Positions 1 to 9,367 of a stretch of DNA of 63,999 nucleotides are shown here, piece after piece. This DNA is from Pseudomonas sp. (GTDB lineage: Bacteria; Pseudomonadota; Gammaproteobacteria; Pseudomonadales; Pseudomonadaceae), in assembly GCF_030684895.1 (NCBI RefSeq), contig NZ_JAUXXP010000014.1, forward strand, positions 1 through 63,999, read 5' to 3'. A program made the position numbers and the translations under genes. The notes under the pieces are model-generated. The model saw only the letters and a program-made list of their open reading frames with translations. It had not been told where the DNA came from and ran no database searches. How positions within the stretch are numbered: position 1 is the first letter of the stretch; every line of letters starts with the position of its first letter.

Positions 1-183
1 GCGTAGCCTGGCCAGAAAGCGGCAAGATCAATAGGATGCATGGTGACAGCAGGGTGCAGGGGTTGGTGTGTTTGGCGACTGCCAATTTACCTGCATCCCT
101 GACTGTCAATCCTCTCTTTCCCACGATCCCGCGAAGAACCAATAAAAAGGCTCTGTAGCAAAACTGTGTTGCAGGCTGCTTTT
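1..183. other. Left-edge intergenic sequence, no gene recognised
   Basis: No reading frame here has a convincing start, ribosome-binding site or recognisable product. Together with the repeat and terminator that follow, it makes about 370 bases without a gene before the end of bamD. The open frame that runs through 166-375 crosses both the palindromic repeat and the terminator, so I do not call it. Confidence 0.5.
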
Positions 184-258
184 GTAGGGTGGGTTAGTGG
201 CGCTGAGGCTCGTGATGGGCGGCATCACGCAATTCGGGCGCCGCGTAACCCACCCTGC
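184..258. repeat. Palindromic repeat, GTAGGGTGGGTTA family
   Basis: The outer arms GTAGGGTGGGTTA (184-196) and TAACCCACCCTGC (246-258) are near-perfect inverted copies and enclose a GC-rich centre. The same arms recur at about 57.5-57.7 kb. It is an intergenic REP-like element of the kind common in Pseudomonas. Confidence 0.7.
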
Positions 259-327
259 GTTTTACCGCGTTTTATGCACCGTATAGCTGTTCGGGATGAC
301 TCAACAGATAACGGGTACATAGCCAAT

Positions 328-354
328 AAAAAGGGAGGCCTAGGCCTCCCTTTT
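328..354 (-). terminator. Rho-independent terminator of bamD
   Basis: An 8-bp GC-rich stem GGGAGGCC/GGCCTCCC (333-350) is flanked by an A-run and a T-run. It lies 18 bases past the bamD stop and reads as a terminator on the minus strand. The A/T symmetry would let it work in both directions. Confidence 0.85.
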
Positions 355-371
355 CACTGCGATTTGCCGGC

Positions 372-1355
372 TTAGTCAAACAGGCCAAAGGTCAGGTAAC
401 TGAACCAGGAGCGGCTTGCTTTTTCTTCGCTGGTACCTGCTTTAAGGTCGTCTGGGATCTGCTCTTCGGCATCTTCGTACTGGCGAATCACATCCTGGCT
501 GGCGCGGGTTTCGCCCGGCGGCAGCGGGGTGTCGGTTTCGATCAGGCCCAGCGTGGCCTTGGCCAGCCAGGAGCGGCTGTCGGCTTCTTCTTCGCGCGGG
601 ACGAACTGGCCGTCGATCAGGCTCGGGTGTTCAGGGTAGTTGAGCTTGAGGGTTGCCAGGCTGGTGGCGGCCAGGTCATCCAGGGTCAGGCGCTGGTAGG
701 CTTCAGTCATTACTGCCAGGCCGTCGCCGACTGCTGGGGTTTCCTGGAAGTTCTCCACCACGTAACGGCCGCGGTTGGCAGCTGCCACATAGGCGTTGCG
801 CGTCAGGTAGTAGTGCGCCACGTGAATTTCGTAGGCGGCCAGCAAATTGCGCAGGTAGATCATGCGCTGCTTGGCATCTGGTGCGTAGCGGCTTGTGGGG
901 AAGCGGCTGGTGAGCTGGGCGAACTCGTTATAGGAGTCGCGGGCGGCGCCCGGGTCGCGCTTGGTCATGTCCAGCGGGACAAAGCGGGCAATCAGGCCGC
1001 GGTCCTGGTCGAATGAGGCCAGGCCTTTAAGGTAGTAGGCATAGTCGACGTTGGCGTGCTGCGGGTGCAGGCGGATAAAGCGGTCGGCTGCGGATTTGGC
1101 CGCTTCCGGCTCAACGTTCTTGTAGTAGGCGTAGATCAGTTCCAGCTGCGCTTGCTCGGCATAACGGCCGAACGGATAGCGTGACTCCAGCGCCTTGAGC
1201 TTGGCCACGGCGCTGGTATAGCTACTATTGTCCAGGTCGGCTTGTGCCTGCTGGTAGAGTTCGGTCTCGCTCAGATTTTCGTCGACCACCTGTTTCGATG
1301 AGCAGGCGGCAGTGAGGGCGAGGATTGCGATCAGCAGCAGGTGTTTCACTTGCAT
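372..1355 (-). CDS. bamD: Outer membrane protein assembly factor BamD (lipoprotein)
   Basis: BamD (ComL/YfiO) is the essential lipoprotein of the BAM complex that inserts beta-barrel proteins into the outer membrane, working with BamA on the periplasmic side. The start is placed at the ATG at 1355 because it gives a clean lipoprotein signal, MQVKHLLL...LTAAC, with the lipidated Cys at about residue 18. An upstream in-frame ATG at 1394 would add 13 residues before the signal. Tetratricopeptide-like helical repeats follow (for example the [17 protein letters not shown] region). The length, 327 aa, is somewhat longer than the enteric protein owing to an acidic C-terminal tail. It is divergent from rluD with about 150 bp between them, an arrangement conserved in Pseudomonas, and is closed by the terminator at 328-354. 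Confidence 0.96.
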   Translation of the reverse strand: MQVKHLLLIAILALTAACSSKQVVDENLSETELYQQAQADLDNSSYTSAVAKLKALESRYPFGRYAEQAQLELIYAYYKNVEPEAAKSAADRFIRLHPQHANVDYAYYLKGLASFDQDRGLIARFVPLDMTKRDPGAARDSYNEFAQLTSRFPTSRYAPDAKQRMIYLRNLLAAYEIHVAHYYLTRNAYVAAANRGRYVVENFQETPAVGDGLAVMTEAYQRLTLDDLAATSLATLKLNYPEHPSLIDGQFVPREEEADSRSWLAKATLGLIETDTPLPPGETRASQDVIRQYEDAEEQIPDDLKAGTSEEKASRSWFSYLTFGLFD

Positions 1356-1502
1356 GGCGGCTTGCGTCCCTGTGACGGCGGCTGTCTTGAGCAAAGCCGT
1401 CCTGTTATGATGAGCGCCCCCGGTACCCCTGGGGCAAAGACGCCGTATTTAACCACAAGCGTGTAGCCGAAACCAAAAGCTATGCCCCCTCTGTTGCCGA
1501 GC

Positions 1503-2477
1503 ATGTCCTCTATTAATAAGCAGATCATTGAACTGAACGCCGAGGTGCCCTATGAAATGGGCGGTCAACGCCTCGATCAAGTCGCCGCACTCCTGTTCGC
1601 CGAGCACTCGCGTTCGCGTCTGTCTGCCTGGATCAAAGAGGGTCTGCTGACCGTCGATGGTGAGGTGTTGCGCCCGCGCGACATCGTCCACGGTGGTGCA
1701 TTGCTGGCGCTGAACGCCGAGCAGGAAGCTCAGGGCGAATGGATCGCCCAGGACATCGCGCTAAACATTGTCTACGAGGACGAGCAGATTTTGGTGATCG
1801 ACAAGCCCGCTGGCCTGGTCGTGCACCCGGCTGCCGGGCATGCCGACGGCACCTTGCTCAACGCCTTGCTGCACCACGTACCGGACATTATCAATGTGCC
1901 GCGCGCTGGCATCGTCCATCGCCTGGACAAGGACACCACCGGCCTGATGGTCGTGGCCAAGACCATCGAGGCGCAGACCCGCCTGGTCGACCAGCTGCAG
2001 AAACGCTCGGTCAGCCGTATCTACGAGTGCATCGTAATCGGCGTGATCACGTCCGGCGGCAAGATCAACGCGCCGATCGGTCGTAGCTCTTCGCAGCGTC
2101 AGCGTATGGCCGTGAGCGATGGTGGCAAGCCAGCGGTCAGCCATTACCGGGTGCTGGAGCGCTATCGCTCGCATACCCATGCGCGGGTCAAGCTGGAAAC
2201 CGGCCGCACCCACCAGATTCGCGTACACATGAGCCATATTGGTTACCCGCTGGTAGGCGATCCGGTCTACGGCGGGCGTTTCCGTATTCCGCCGGCCGCC
2301 AACCCGAGCATGGTGCAGACGCTCAAGGAGTTCCCGCGCCAGGCCTTGCATGCGCGTTTCCTGGAGTTGGACCATCCGATTACCGGTGAGCGGATGAAAT
2401 GGCAGTCGCCATTGCCGGATGACTTCGTCTGGTTGCTGACGCTGTTGCGCCAGGACCGTGAGGCCTTTATTGGCTGA
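1503..2477 (+). CDS. rluD: 23S rRNA pseudouridine(1911/1915/1917) synthase RluD
   Basis: RluD isomerises uridines in helix 69 of 23S rRNA and is needed for normal ribosome assembly. The N-terminal S4-like RNA-binding domain (about residues 18-75, QRLDQVAALLF...) is followed by the RluA-type catalytic domain with motif HRLDKDTTGL, whose Asp (about residue 142) is the catalytic nucleophile. The late motif GRTHQIRVHM is also present. I start at ATG 1503 (MSSINKQ...) by analogy with family members; ATG 1482 would add seven residues. The stop lies 46 bases before the start of pgeF, so the two are probably cotranscribed. Confidence 0.96.
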   Translation: MSSINKQIIELNAEVPYEMGGQRLDQVAALLFAEHSRSRLSAWIKEGLLTVDGEVLRPRDIVHGGALLALNAEQEAQGEWIAQDIALNIVYEDEQILVIDKPAGLVVHPAAGHADGTLLNALLHHVPDIINVPRAGIVHRLDKDTTGLMVVAKTIEAQTRLVDQLQKRSVSRIYECIVIGVITSGGKINAPIGRSSSQRQRMAVSDGGKPAVSHYRVLERYRSHTHARVKLETGRTHQIRVHMSHIGYPLVGDPVYGGRFRIPPAANPSMVQTLKEFPRQALHARFLELDHPITGERMKWQSPLPDDFVWLLTLLRQDREAFIG

Positions 2478-2523
2478 AAAGTTGGCTAGCACAGCGCTGG
2501 GAAACAGGGAGCAAGGTGACAGG

Positions 2524-3249
2524 ATGCACGACTGGCTGACGCCGCAATGGCCCGCACCGGCAAGAGTGAAAACCAGCGTCACCACCCGCAGTGGGGGTGT
2601 CAGCGTTGCGCCGTTCGACAGTTGCAACCTGGGTGAGCATGTTGGTGATGACCCCAACGCGGTGTTGAAGAACCGTCAACGCTTGGTCAGTCTGCTCGGC
2701 TGCAAGCCCGCCTGGTTGCAGCAGGTGCACGGTGTTGCGGTGGTTGAGGCCAATCCTGCGCGGGTGCTCGAAGCTGACGCCAGTTGGACCAGCAAGCCAG
2801 GCATTGCCTGTACGGTAATGACCGCCGACTGTCTCCCTGCGTTGTTCTGTGACCGTGCCGGCAGCCGGGTTGCGGCAGCCCATGCCGGCTGGCGTGGGCT
2901 GGCTGGCGGGGTGCTGGAAGCCACTCTGGATCAACTGGCAGTGCCGGCGGATCAGGTGCTGGTCTGGCTGGGGCCGGCGATTGGGCCGCAGGCCTTCGAG
3001 GTGGGCGCGGAGGTGCGTGACGCCTTTGTCGCCCAGCATGGGCAAGCCGCAGCGGCATTCCAGCCCAGCGTCAATGCGGGCAAATTTATCGCCGATATCT
3101 ACCAGCTGGCGCGCATTCGTCTGGCTGTCCGTGGCGTTGAGGCGGTCTACGGCGGCGATTTTTGCACCTTCAACGACCCACGTTTCTTCTCCTACCGCCG
3201 CTCGGCACAAACCGGGCGCTTTGCCAGCCTAATCTGGCTGGGCAACTGA
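2524..3249 (+). CDS. pgeF: Peptidoglycan editing factor PgeF / multicopper-type purine phosphorylase (DUF152)
   Basis: A YfiH/PgeF family protein. Members carry a zinc/copper site of one Cys and two His, and are reported to cleave or deaminate purine nucleosides and to correct mis-incorporated serine in peptidoglycan precursors. The site motifs are visible: VHGVAVVEA, TADCLPALFCD and AHAGWRGLAGG, with the late CTFNDPRFFSYRR signature. The ATG at 2524 (MHDWLTPQWP) gives the expected 241 aa. An in-frame extension upstream would overlap rluD and has no match to the family N-terminus. It lies downstream of rluD in the order usual for Pseudomonas. Confidence 0.93.
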   Translation: MHDWLTPQWPAPARVKTSVTTRSGGVSVAPFDSCNLGEHVGDDPNAVLKNRQRLVSLLGCKPAWLQQVHGVAVVEANPARVLEADASWTSKPGIACTVMTADCLPALFCDRAGSRVAAAHAGWRGLAGGVLEATLDQLAVPADQVLVWLGPAIGPQAFEVGAEVRDAFVAQHGQAAAAFQPSVNAGKFIADIYQLARIRLAVRGVEAVYGGDFCTFNDPRFFSYRRSAQTGRFASLIWLGN

Positions 3250-3309
3250 TCCCCAGGTGCTGCCTCTGCGGCACTGTTGCGGCAAATGATCCAGGTCAAC
3301 GCTGCTCGG

Positions 3310-3337
3310 CTTGAAACCCGCACAATCGGCCTCATCT
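3310..3337 (+). promoter_or_regulatory. Sigma-32 heat-shock promoter of clpB
   Basis: CTTGAAA (3310-3316), a 13-base spacer, then CCTCATCT (3330-3337) matches the sigma-32 consensus CTTGAAA-N13/17-CCCCATNT with one mismatch. It lies about 75 bp before the clpB start codon. clpB is a classical RpoH target, so the placement fits. Confidence 0.82.
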
Positions 3338-3413
3338 ACTCTTCATCCGCAGGCTTTCTGTTTGGGCGCGATTCAGTGCGCCGGCCTGCCACCACCACGA
3401 GGGCTGATTGTTT

Positions 3414-5978
3414 ATGCGTATTGATCGTTTAACCAGCAAATTGCAACTCGCGCTCTCCGATGCGCAGTCCCTGGCCGTTGGCCTTGACCATGCGGCCATC
3501 GAGCCGCTGCACCTGATGCAGGCCTTGCTTGAACAGCAGGGTGGCTCGATCAAGCCGCTGCTGATGCAGGTCGGCTTTGATGTGAATAGCCTGCGCCTGG
3601 CCTTGGGCAAGGAGCTCGATCAACTGGGCAAAATCCAGAATCCCTCCGGCGACGTCAATCTGTCGCAGGATCTGGCGCGCCTGCTCAATCAGGCTGACCG
3701 CCTGTCGCAGCAAAAGGGCGACCAATTTATCTCCAGTGAGCTGGTGCTGCTCGCCGCGATGGATGAGAACACCAAGCTGGGCAAGTTGCTGCTCGGTCAG
3801 GGCGTCAGCCGTAAGGCGCTGGAAAACGCCGTGACCAATCTGCGCGGTGGCGATGCGGTAAATGACCCGAACGTCGAGGAAAACCGTCAGGCCCTGGATA
3901 AATACACCGTTGACCTGACCAAGCGCGCCGAAGAAGGCAAGCTCGACCCGGTGATCGGTCGTGATGATGAAATCCGCCGCACCATTCAGGTGTTGCAGCG
4001 CCGCACCAAGAACAACCCGGTGCTGATCGGCGAGCCGGGCGTGGGTAAGACGGCGATTGCCGAAGGCCTGGCCCAGCGCATCGTTAACGGCGAAGTGCCG
4101 GATGGTTTGAAGGACAAGCGCCTGCTGTCGCTGGATATGGGCGCGCTGATCGCGGGCGCCAAGTTCCGCGGCGAGTTCGAGGAGCGCCTGAAAGCCGTGC
4201 TCAATGAGCTGAGCAAGCAGGAAGGGCGGATCATCCTGTTTATCGACGAGCTGCACACCATGGTTGGCGCCGGTAAGGGCGAAGGCTCGATGGACGCCGG
4301 TAATATGCTCAAACCGTCGCTGGCGCGCGGCGAGCTGCACTGCGTCGGCGCGACCACGCTCAACGAGTACCGTCAGTACATCGAGAAAGACGCGGCGCTG
4401 GAGCGGCGCTTTCAGAAAGTGCTGGTCGATGAGCCGAGCGAAGAAGACACCATCGCCATCCTGCGCGGCCTGAAAGAGCGCTACGAGGTGCACCACAAGG
4501 TGGCCATTACCGACGGCGCGATTATCGCTGCGGCCAAGTTGTCGCACCGCTATATCACGGACCGTCAGCTACCGGACAAGGCCATCGACCTGATCGACGA
4601 AGCGGCCAGCCGCATTCGTATGGAAATTGATTCCAAGCCTGAAGTGCTCGACCGTCTTGAGCGGCGTCTGATTCAACTCAAAGTTGAAGCCCAGGCGCTG
4701 AAGAAAGAAGACGACGAGGCGGCGATCAAGCGCCTGGCCAAGCTCAACGAAGACATTGCGCGGCTGGAGCGCGAATACGCCGACCTGGAGGAAATCTGGA
4801 AGTCGGAAAAGGCCGAGGTGCAAGGCTCCGCGCAGATTCAGCAGAAGATCGAGCAAGCCCGTCAGGAGCTTGAGGCGGCGCGGCGCAAGGGCGATCTCAA
4901 TCGTATGGCCGAGCTGCAGTACGGGATTATTCCGGACCTGGAGCGCAGCCTGCAGATGGTCGATCAGCACGGCAAGAGCGAGAACCAGCTGCTGCGCAGC
5001 AAGGTCACCGAGGAAGAAATCGCCGAAGTGGTGTCGAAGTGGACCGGTATTCCGGTGAGCAAAATGCTCGAAGGCGAGCGCGACAAGTTGCTGAAGATGG
5101 AAGGCCTGCTGCACCAGCGGGTGATCGGTCAGGACGAGGCTGTGGTCGCGGTGGCCAACGCCGTGCGGCGCTCCCGCGCCGGGCTGTCCGATCCAAATCG
5201 GCCGAGCGGCTCGTTTCTTTTCCTCGGTCCAACCGGGGTCGGTAAAACCGAGCTGTGCAAGGCGCTGGCTGAGTTCCTCTTCGATACTGAAGAGGCGTTG
5301 GTGCGCATCGACATGTCCGAGTTTATGGAGAAGCACTCCGTAGCGCGGTTGATCGGCGCGCCGCCGGGCTATGTCGGCTATGAAGAGGGCGGTTATCTGA
5401 CCGAAGCGGTGCGCCGTAAGCCCTATTCGGTGATCCTGCTGGATGAGGTGGAAAAGGCCCATCCGGATGTGTTCAACGTGCTGTTGCAGGTGCTCGAAGA
5501 CGGGCGCCTGACCGATAGTCATGGTCGTACCGTGGACTTTAAGAACACCGTGATTGTGATGACCTCCAACCTCGGCTCCACGCAGATTCAGGAGCTGGTC
5601 GGTGATCGCGAGGCGCAGCGGGCGGCGGTGATGGATGCGGTGGGCACCCACTTCCGTCCTGAATTTATCAACCGTATCGATGAGGTGGTGATCTTCGAGC
5701 CTTTGGCCCGCGATCAGATTGCCGGTATTGCGCAGATCCAGCTGGGCCGTTTGCGTCAGCGTTTGGCTGAGCGCGAGCTGAGCCTGGAGTTGTCCGATGA
5801 GGCCTTGGACAAGCTGATCGCCGTTGGTTATGACCCAGTCTACGGCGCCCGGCCGCTCAAGCGTGCGGTACAGCGCTGGATAGAGAACCCCTTGGCGCAG
5901 CTGATTCTGGCCGGCAAATTCGCTCCCGGTAGTAGCGTGACGGGCAGGGTTGAGGGCGATGAGATTGTCTTCAGCTAA
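3414..5978 (+). CDS. clpB: ATP-dependent chaperone ClpB
   Basis: ClpB is the Hsp100 disaggregase that works with DnaK to rescue aggregated proteins in the cytoplasm. The 854-aa protein has the full family layout: an N-terminal Clp domain, a first AAA+ module with Walker A GEPGVGKT (Lys about 212), the long coiled-coil middle domain (roughly residues 405-525, rich in E/K/R), and a second AAA+ module with Walker A GPTGVGKT (Lys about 611), followed by the C-terminal D2-small domain. The ATG at 3414 ([11 protein letters not shown]) is chosen over an upstream TTG, and a GAGGG ribosome-binding site sits about 10 bases before it. The sigma-32 promoter is upstream and a strong terminator downstream, so it is probably monocistronic. 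Confidence 0.98.
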   Translation: MRIDRLTSKLQLALSDAQSLAVGLDHAAIEPLHLMQALLEQQGGSIKPLLMQVGFDVNSLRLALGKELDQLGKIQNPSGDVNLSQDLARLLNQADRLSQQKGDQFISSELVLLAAMDENTKLGKLLLGQGVSRKALENAVTNLRGGDAVNDPNVEENRQALDKYTVDLTKRAEEGKLDPVIGRDDEIRRTIQVLQRRTKNNPVLIGEPGVGKTAIAEGLAQRIVNGEVPDGLKDKRLLSLDMGALIAGAKFRGEFEERLKAVLNELSKQEGRIILFIDELHTMVGAGKGEGSMDAGNMLKPSLARGELHCVGATTLNEYRQYIEKDAALERRFQKVLVDEPSEEDTIAILRGLKERYEVHHKVAITDGAIIAAAKLSHRYITDRQLPDKAIDLIDEAASRIRMEIDSKPEVLDRLERRLIQLKVEAQALKKEDDEAAIKRLAKLNEDIARLEREYADLEEIWKSEKAEVQGSAQIQQKIEQARQELEAARRKGDLNRMAELQYGIIPDLERSLQMVDQHGKSENQLLRSKVTEEEIAEVVSKWTGIPVSKMLEGERDKLLKMEGLLHQRVIGQDEAVVAVANAVRRSRAGLSDPNRPSGSFLFLGPTGVGKTELCKALAEFLFDTEEALVRIDMSEFMEKHSVARLIGAPPGYVGYEEGGYLTEAVRRKPYSVILLDEVEKAHPDVFNVLLQVLEDGRLTDSHGRTVDFKNTVIVMTSNLGSTQIQELVGDREAQRAAVMDAVGTHFRPEFINRIDEVVIFEPLARDQIAGIAQIQLGRLRQRLAERELSLELSDEALDKLIAVGYDPVYGARPLKRAVQRWIENPLAQLILAGKFAPGSSVTGRVEGDEIVFS

Positions 5979-6010
5979 GCGGCGCCGGCCTCAATAGGGC
6001 TGTCCAATAA

Positions 6011-6050
6011 AAAACACCCCGGTTCAGTTTGCGCTGATCGGGGTGTTTTT
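6011..6050. terminator. Bidirectional terminator between clpB and the PilZ gene
   Basis: AAAACACCCCG (6011-6021) pairs with CGGGGTGTTTT (6039-6049), with a T-run after it. It stands between convergent genes (clpB plus, PilZ gene minus) and can serve both. Confidence 0.87.
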
Positions 6051-6061
6051 CTTGGGGCGCA

Positions 6062-6397
6062 TTACAGATGCTTGAGCAGAATTTCCAGCGCTGCTGCCTG
6101 GTCTTCTGCCAGATCAATAATGTGAAAGCCGGCCCAGCAGTGCTGGCCGTCGGCGCCGGGGCGGCTCCACAGGCAGTCGGCCCCCAGGGTTATTTCGCAC
6201 ACGCCCTCAACGTCTTGCTCGCTGACCAGGCGGCACTCCACCAGCTCGTCGGCGGTCAGCGGGGTGTCGCTGAACAGCATAAAGCCATCGGCGGACAGGT
6301 CGACCACACGACCCAGGCGTTGCCCGGTGTGCAAGTCGAAGACTTCCAGCTGCACGTCGGCGTTATGCCGGCTGTGCAGGCGACGTTCGTCATCCAT
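6062..6397 (-). CDS. PilZ domain protein (candidate c-di-GMP receptor)
   Basis: A 111-aa stand-alone PilZ domain. The two c-di-GMP binding signatures are present: the arginine cluster RRLHSRH near the N-terminus (RxxxR) and DLSADG (D/NxSxxG) about 30 residues later. By family knowledge such proteins bind cyclic di-GMP and pass the signal to motility, pilus or polysaccharide machinery. The partner cannot be read from the sequence. It lies 9 bases downstream of a DUF1631 gene on the same strand and is very probably cotranscribed with it, so the two may act together. Confidence 0.9.
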   Translation of the reverse strand: MDDERRLHSRHNADVQLEVFDLHTGQRLGRVVDLSADGFMLFSDTPLTADELVECRLVSEQDVEGVCEITLGADCLWSRPGADGQHCWAGFHIIDLAEDQAAALEILLKHL

Positions 6398-6406
6398 AGG
6401 AGTTCC

Positions 6407-8749
6407 TTATTCTTGGGGCTCAGCCGTGCGCCCGGTAAAACGCTGGAGCACGCGGTAAATGGCGGTAAGGGCACGGTCCACCAGCGGCGCACCTCGTTCG
6501 GGGGTGACGATGCGCGCCAGCCCTTGTTCCATTTCAGTGGCCAGTTGGGTGAGTGGCTTGATTGCCACGCGCTGGCCGCTTTGGTCGACAAACATATAGT
6601 TGCGGGTTGTCGGGCTGAACCAGGACAGCTTGAGCGTGCGCACCTGTTCGCCATTGACGAACTCGAACCAGGTGCCGAACTCGATATGCCCCAGCTCCTT
6701 GGCCAGCGCCTGGGCGCGGGCCGAGAGTGTTGATTCGCGCGGTGCCAGGGTCGCCAGTGCGGCGTCTTCGCCGAGCATGGCGCCCAACGGACTCTCTGGC
6801 AGCGTCGGTTTGAGTTGGGCAGCGACCTGCGGCTGTTTAGCCTGTACGGCGTGCTGGCAGGCCACCAGGTCCTGCAGCAGGCGGCGGATGCCGTCCTCGT
6901 GGTAGCCGCCGAGCAGTTGCAGGCCTTTGCGCAGGTCTTCGAGCAGCGGCACGCGCAATTTCTGCAGGCGTTCGCTGCCCGCTTCGTCGAGCAGCGTGCC
7001 GCTCCAGGCCAGTTGTTCGGCGGCTTCACAGGCGCGCTGCCATTCCGAGCTCTGTTCGCCGTTGCGCAGCAGTACGAATACCAGCACATCGGCCCAGGTC
7101 AGTTCGAGGAAGTTGCGGATGATGGTCGGTGGCTGGCGATTGTTCAGGCTATTGGCGATTGCTTCGACCGCGCGCTGGCGCGCACCAAGCAGTTTGTCGC
7201 GACCTTTGGCGGCTTCCACCGCGCGGCGCTCGCGCAGTTCGACCTTGTGCCTGAGGGTGGCAACGAATTCGTTGAACTCCTCCAGCAGGCCGTCAAACAG
7301 TTGCAGGTCACCGAAGAAGTCATGAATAACCCGCTCGACCACCCACTGCATCTTGGCTAGCAGGCCGCGCTCATCGCCGTCGCCGCCATACAGTACGCCG
7401 GCTTGGGCCATGGCATTGAGCAGGCGGCGGGCAGGGTGATGGTGTTGGGTGAACAGGGCTTTGTCCTGCAGCGCCACTTTGAGATAAGGCGTGTGCAGGT
7501 GGGACAGGGTGGTCTTGCAGCTGTCCGGCAGGTTGTCGTCGTCGAGGATAAAGTCGAACAGCATGCCGACCAGGTCGATCACGTCAGCTTCTTGATCGGA
7601 AACCTTCTGCTGACCAGGCAGCTCGCTGTGGGCTTCCAGCTGTTGTTGCAGATCCGCCTTGAGACCTTCGACCTGTTGCGGGCGACTCAGGCGCTGTGAC
7701 AGGTCGTTGGCCGATTGCTGCTGCATGCGGTTGAGCGCATCCAGCAGGGCCGAGGCGCTGTAGGTGCTGGTCGCCTCGCGCGGGGTGAAGCTGGCAATGC
7801 TGCGGGTACCGCCAAGCAGCGGCGCGTCAATGTCGCGCTGGCGGTGTTCGCCCAACAAGGCCGCCAGGCTGCCCAGTAACTCCTGCGGGTCACTTGGCGG
7901 CGGGCCGCTCAAGTCTGCGCTAGCGGCGTTATAGGGTTGCCCTTGCGGCTGCGTAACGGTTGCAGAGCTGCTGGTGCGGTTCTCGGTCGTTTGGTCGGCC
8001 TGCGCGGCGGGTGTGGCCTTGGGGCGTGCCGGCGGGTTATTGCGCTGCGCGGTGTACTTCAGGTTAGGCAGTACGCCGGCATCAATCAGGCGCTGATTCA
8101 GCGCGGCATAGATGCTGTCCAGGCTTTGCATAACGTGAGTGTCAAACAACGTGTAAAGGATGACCTTGATCCGCAGCGGAAACGGGCAGGGCGTCAATGC
8201 GTCGCGAAAGGCCTGGGCAATCATCTGCGGGCCGAAGGGGTTGATGTCCTCGCCGAGTTTCTGGCCGTTATTCAGCAGCGCCAGGCGTTGCTCGAGGGCA
8301 AACAGCGGTTGCGCACAGCGCGCCTTGACCCGGCTGACCATATTGGTGACTTGCAGGCTTTCTTCATAATCCTCGTTCTGCACCAGGGCCATCTGTTCGG
8401 CGTCCAGTTCGCTGGCGCTGGGCGGTGGCTTGAGCTTGCCGTCGAGGAAGTCGGAGAAGTTCTGCGCAATCTGCTGGTGGTAGCTGCGTTCTATCTGCGG
8501 GCGCTGCCGGCGGATCTCGCGCATGTTGTCGAAGAACAGGGTTTGCACCTGATTGTTCTCGGCTTTTTCGGCGCACTCAAACAGCGTGTCGTCGACTTGG
8601 GCGAAGACTCCAGTCAGGTGTTCGGCCAGGCGGTTCATCACCAGTTTTCGACAGCTTTGCACCAGGTCGCCGAAGCGCGGCTGGATACCCCGGCTGGCAA
8701 GGGTTTGCACTGAGCCGGGTGGATTTGGCGGTATGCCCTGGTTACTCAT
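6407..8749 (-). CDS. DUF1631 family protein (paralogue 1)
   Basis: A large (780 aa), mostly helical, soluble protein of the DUF1631 family, whose biochemical role I do not know; homologues are sometimes mislabelled thymidine phosphorylase. The start MSNQGIPPN (8749) is preferred over an ATG 25 codons upstream, which gives no family-like sequence. Recognisable family blocks include NPFGPQMIAQAFRDAL, the VIDLVGMLFDFILDD segment, and the C-terminal GTWFEFVNGEQ...YMFVDQSGQRV block, which looks like a small beta-barrel. A low-complexity linker (about residues 240-300) separates the halves. A second DUF1631 gene is at 20.9 kb. Adjacency to a PilZ protein suggests a link to c-di-GMP signalling, which is inference only. 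Confidence 0.85.
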   Translation of the reverse strand: MSNQGIPPNPPGSVQTLASRGIQPRFGDLVQSCRKLVMNRLAEHLTGVFAQVDDTLFECAEKAENNQVQTLFFDNMREIRRQRPQIERSYHQQIAQNFSDFLDGKLKPPPSASELDAEQMALVQNEDYEESLQVTNMVSRVKARCAQPLFALEQRLALLNNGQKLGEDINPFGPQMIAQAFRDALTPCPFPLRIKVILYTLFDTHVMQSLDSIYAALNQRLIDAGVLPNLKYTAQRNNPPARPKATPAAQADQTTENRTSSSATVTQPQGQPYNAASADLSGPPPSDPQELLGSLAALLGEHRQRDIDAPLLGGTRSIASFTPREATSTYSASALLDALNRMQQQSANDLSQRLSRPQQVEGLKADLQQQLEAHSELPGQQKVSDQEADVIDLVGMLFDFILDDDNLPDSCKTTLSHLHTPYLKVALQDKALFTQHHHPARRLLNAMAQAGVLYGGDGDERGLLAKMQWVVERVIHDFFGDLQLFDGLLEEFNEFVATLRHKVELRERRAVEAAKGRDKLLGARQRAVEAIANSLNNRQPPTIIRNFLELTWADVLVFVLLRNGEQSSEWQRACEAAEQLAWSGTLLDEAGSERLQKLRVPLLEDLRKGLQLLGGYHEDGIRRLLQDLVACQHAVQAKQPQVAAQLKPTLPESPLGAMLGEDAALATLAPRESTLSARAQALAKELGHIEFGTWFEFVNGEQVRTLKLSWFSPTTRNYMFVDQSGQRVAIKPLTQLATEMEQGLARIVTPERGAPLVDRALTAIYRVLQRFTGRTAEPQE

Positions 8750-8866
8750 GGACTTTCCTGGCTGGAGCCTTACGGCTGGTGCGTCCTGCAATGAATACAG
8801 ACATAGGGAAGATATAGCAGCCACTCACGCAGCTGCAAATCATTGTACTAAAAGCAATTTAAGGGG

Positions 8867-8894
8867 TTGACAGGCGCGCGCGGAAACGTAAAAT
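8867..8894 (+). promoter_or_regulatory. Sigma-70 promoter of the tRNA operon
   Basis: A perfect -35 TTGACA (8867-8872), a 16-bp spacer and -10 TAAAAT (8889-8894), followed by a GC-rich discriminator (GGCGCGC). Such discriminators are typical of stable-RNA promoters under stringent control. It lies about 65 bp before the first tRNA. Confidence 0.85.
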
Positions 8895-8961
8895 GGCGCG
8901 CCTCAGACACGGGAAACGATTTAACAACCGGCTCCGGTTTCTGAGAAAGGAAGCAAGTAGT

Positions 8962-9037
8962 TCCGCGATAGCTCAGTCGGTAGAGCAAATGACTGTTAAT
9001 CATTGGGTCCCAGGTTCGAGTCCTGGTCGCGGAGCCA
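8962..9037 (+). tRNA. tRNA-Asn (GTT)
   Basis: A 76-nt cloverleaf. The acceptor stem is TCCGCGA/TCGCGGA, the anticodon GTT is at 8995-8997, the T-loop is GGTTCGAGTCC, and CCA is encoded. First gene of a three-tRNA cluster. Confidence 0.97.
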
Positions 9038-9046
9038 ATCTTTCAT

Positions 9047-9123
9047 CGGGGTATAGCGCAGTCCGGTAGCGCGCCTGCTTTGGGAGCAGGATGTCGGGAG
9101 TTCGAATCCCCCTACCCCGACCA
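9047..9123 (+). tRNA. tRNA-Pro (TGG)
   Basis: A 77-nt cloverleaf. The acceptor stem is CGGGGTA/TACCCCG, the anticodon TGG is at 9081-9083, and CCA is encoded. It lies 9 nt after tRNA-Asn. Confidence 0.97.
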
Positions 9124-9128
9124 TTTTT

Positions 9129-9204
9129 GGGTCGTTAGCTCAGTTGGTAGAGCAGTTGGCTTTTAACCAATTGGTCGTAGGTTCGAATCCCACACGACCC
9201 ACCA
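9129..9204 (+). tRNA. tRNA-Lys (TTT)
   Basis: A 76-nt cloverleaf. The acceptor stem is GGGTCGT/ACGACCC, the anticodon TTT is at 9162-9164, and CCA is encoded. It is the last gene of the cluster and a terminator follows directly. Confidence 0.97.
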
Positions 9205-9225
9205 TTTCAAGCATGCTTGAATGAT

Positions 9226-9252
9226 AAAAAACCCGCCTAGTGCGGGTTTTTT
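9226..9252 (+). terminator. Terminator of the tRNA operon
   Basis: AAAAAACCCGC / GCGGGTTTTTT around a short loop, 21 nt after tRNA-Lys. A classical intrinsic terminator. Confidence 0.92.
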
Positions 9253-9296
9253 ATTGCCTGCGATTTATGGCGGTAACCTTTCGGGCGCGTGAATAT

Positions 9297-9350
9297 GTAG
9301 GAGCGGCCCATGGCTGCGATTATCGCTTCGCGGGCATGGCCCGCTCCTAC
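9297..9350. repeat. REP palindrome, GTAGGAGCGG family
   Basis: GTAGGAGCGGCCCATGGC at the left and GCGGGCATGGCCCGCTCCTAC at the right form an imperfect inverted pair between the tRNA terminator and the ndh 3' end. The core GTAGGAGCGGGCCATGCCCG is also found near 13.58 and 14.57 kb. Confidence 0.8.
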
Positions 9351-9367
9351 GGGCCTGCAGATATACC

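Noticed and set aside
166..375. 69-codon frame at the left edge
   Set aside because: It runs through a palindromic repeat and the bamD terminator and has no ribosome-binding site.
3429..5651. Long minus-strand frames (372 and 360 codons) opposite clpB
   Set aside because: Codon-bias artefacts of clpB. The composition is rich in His, Arg, Gln and Leu without motifs.
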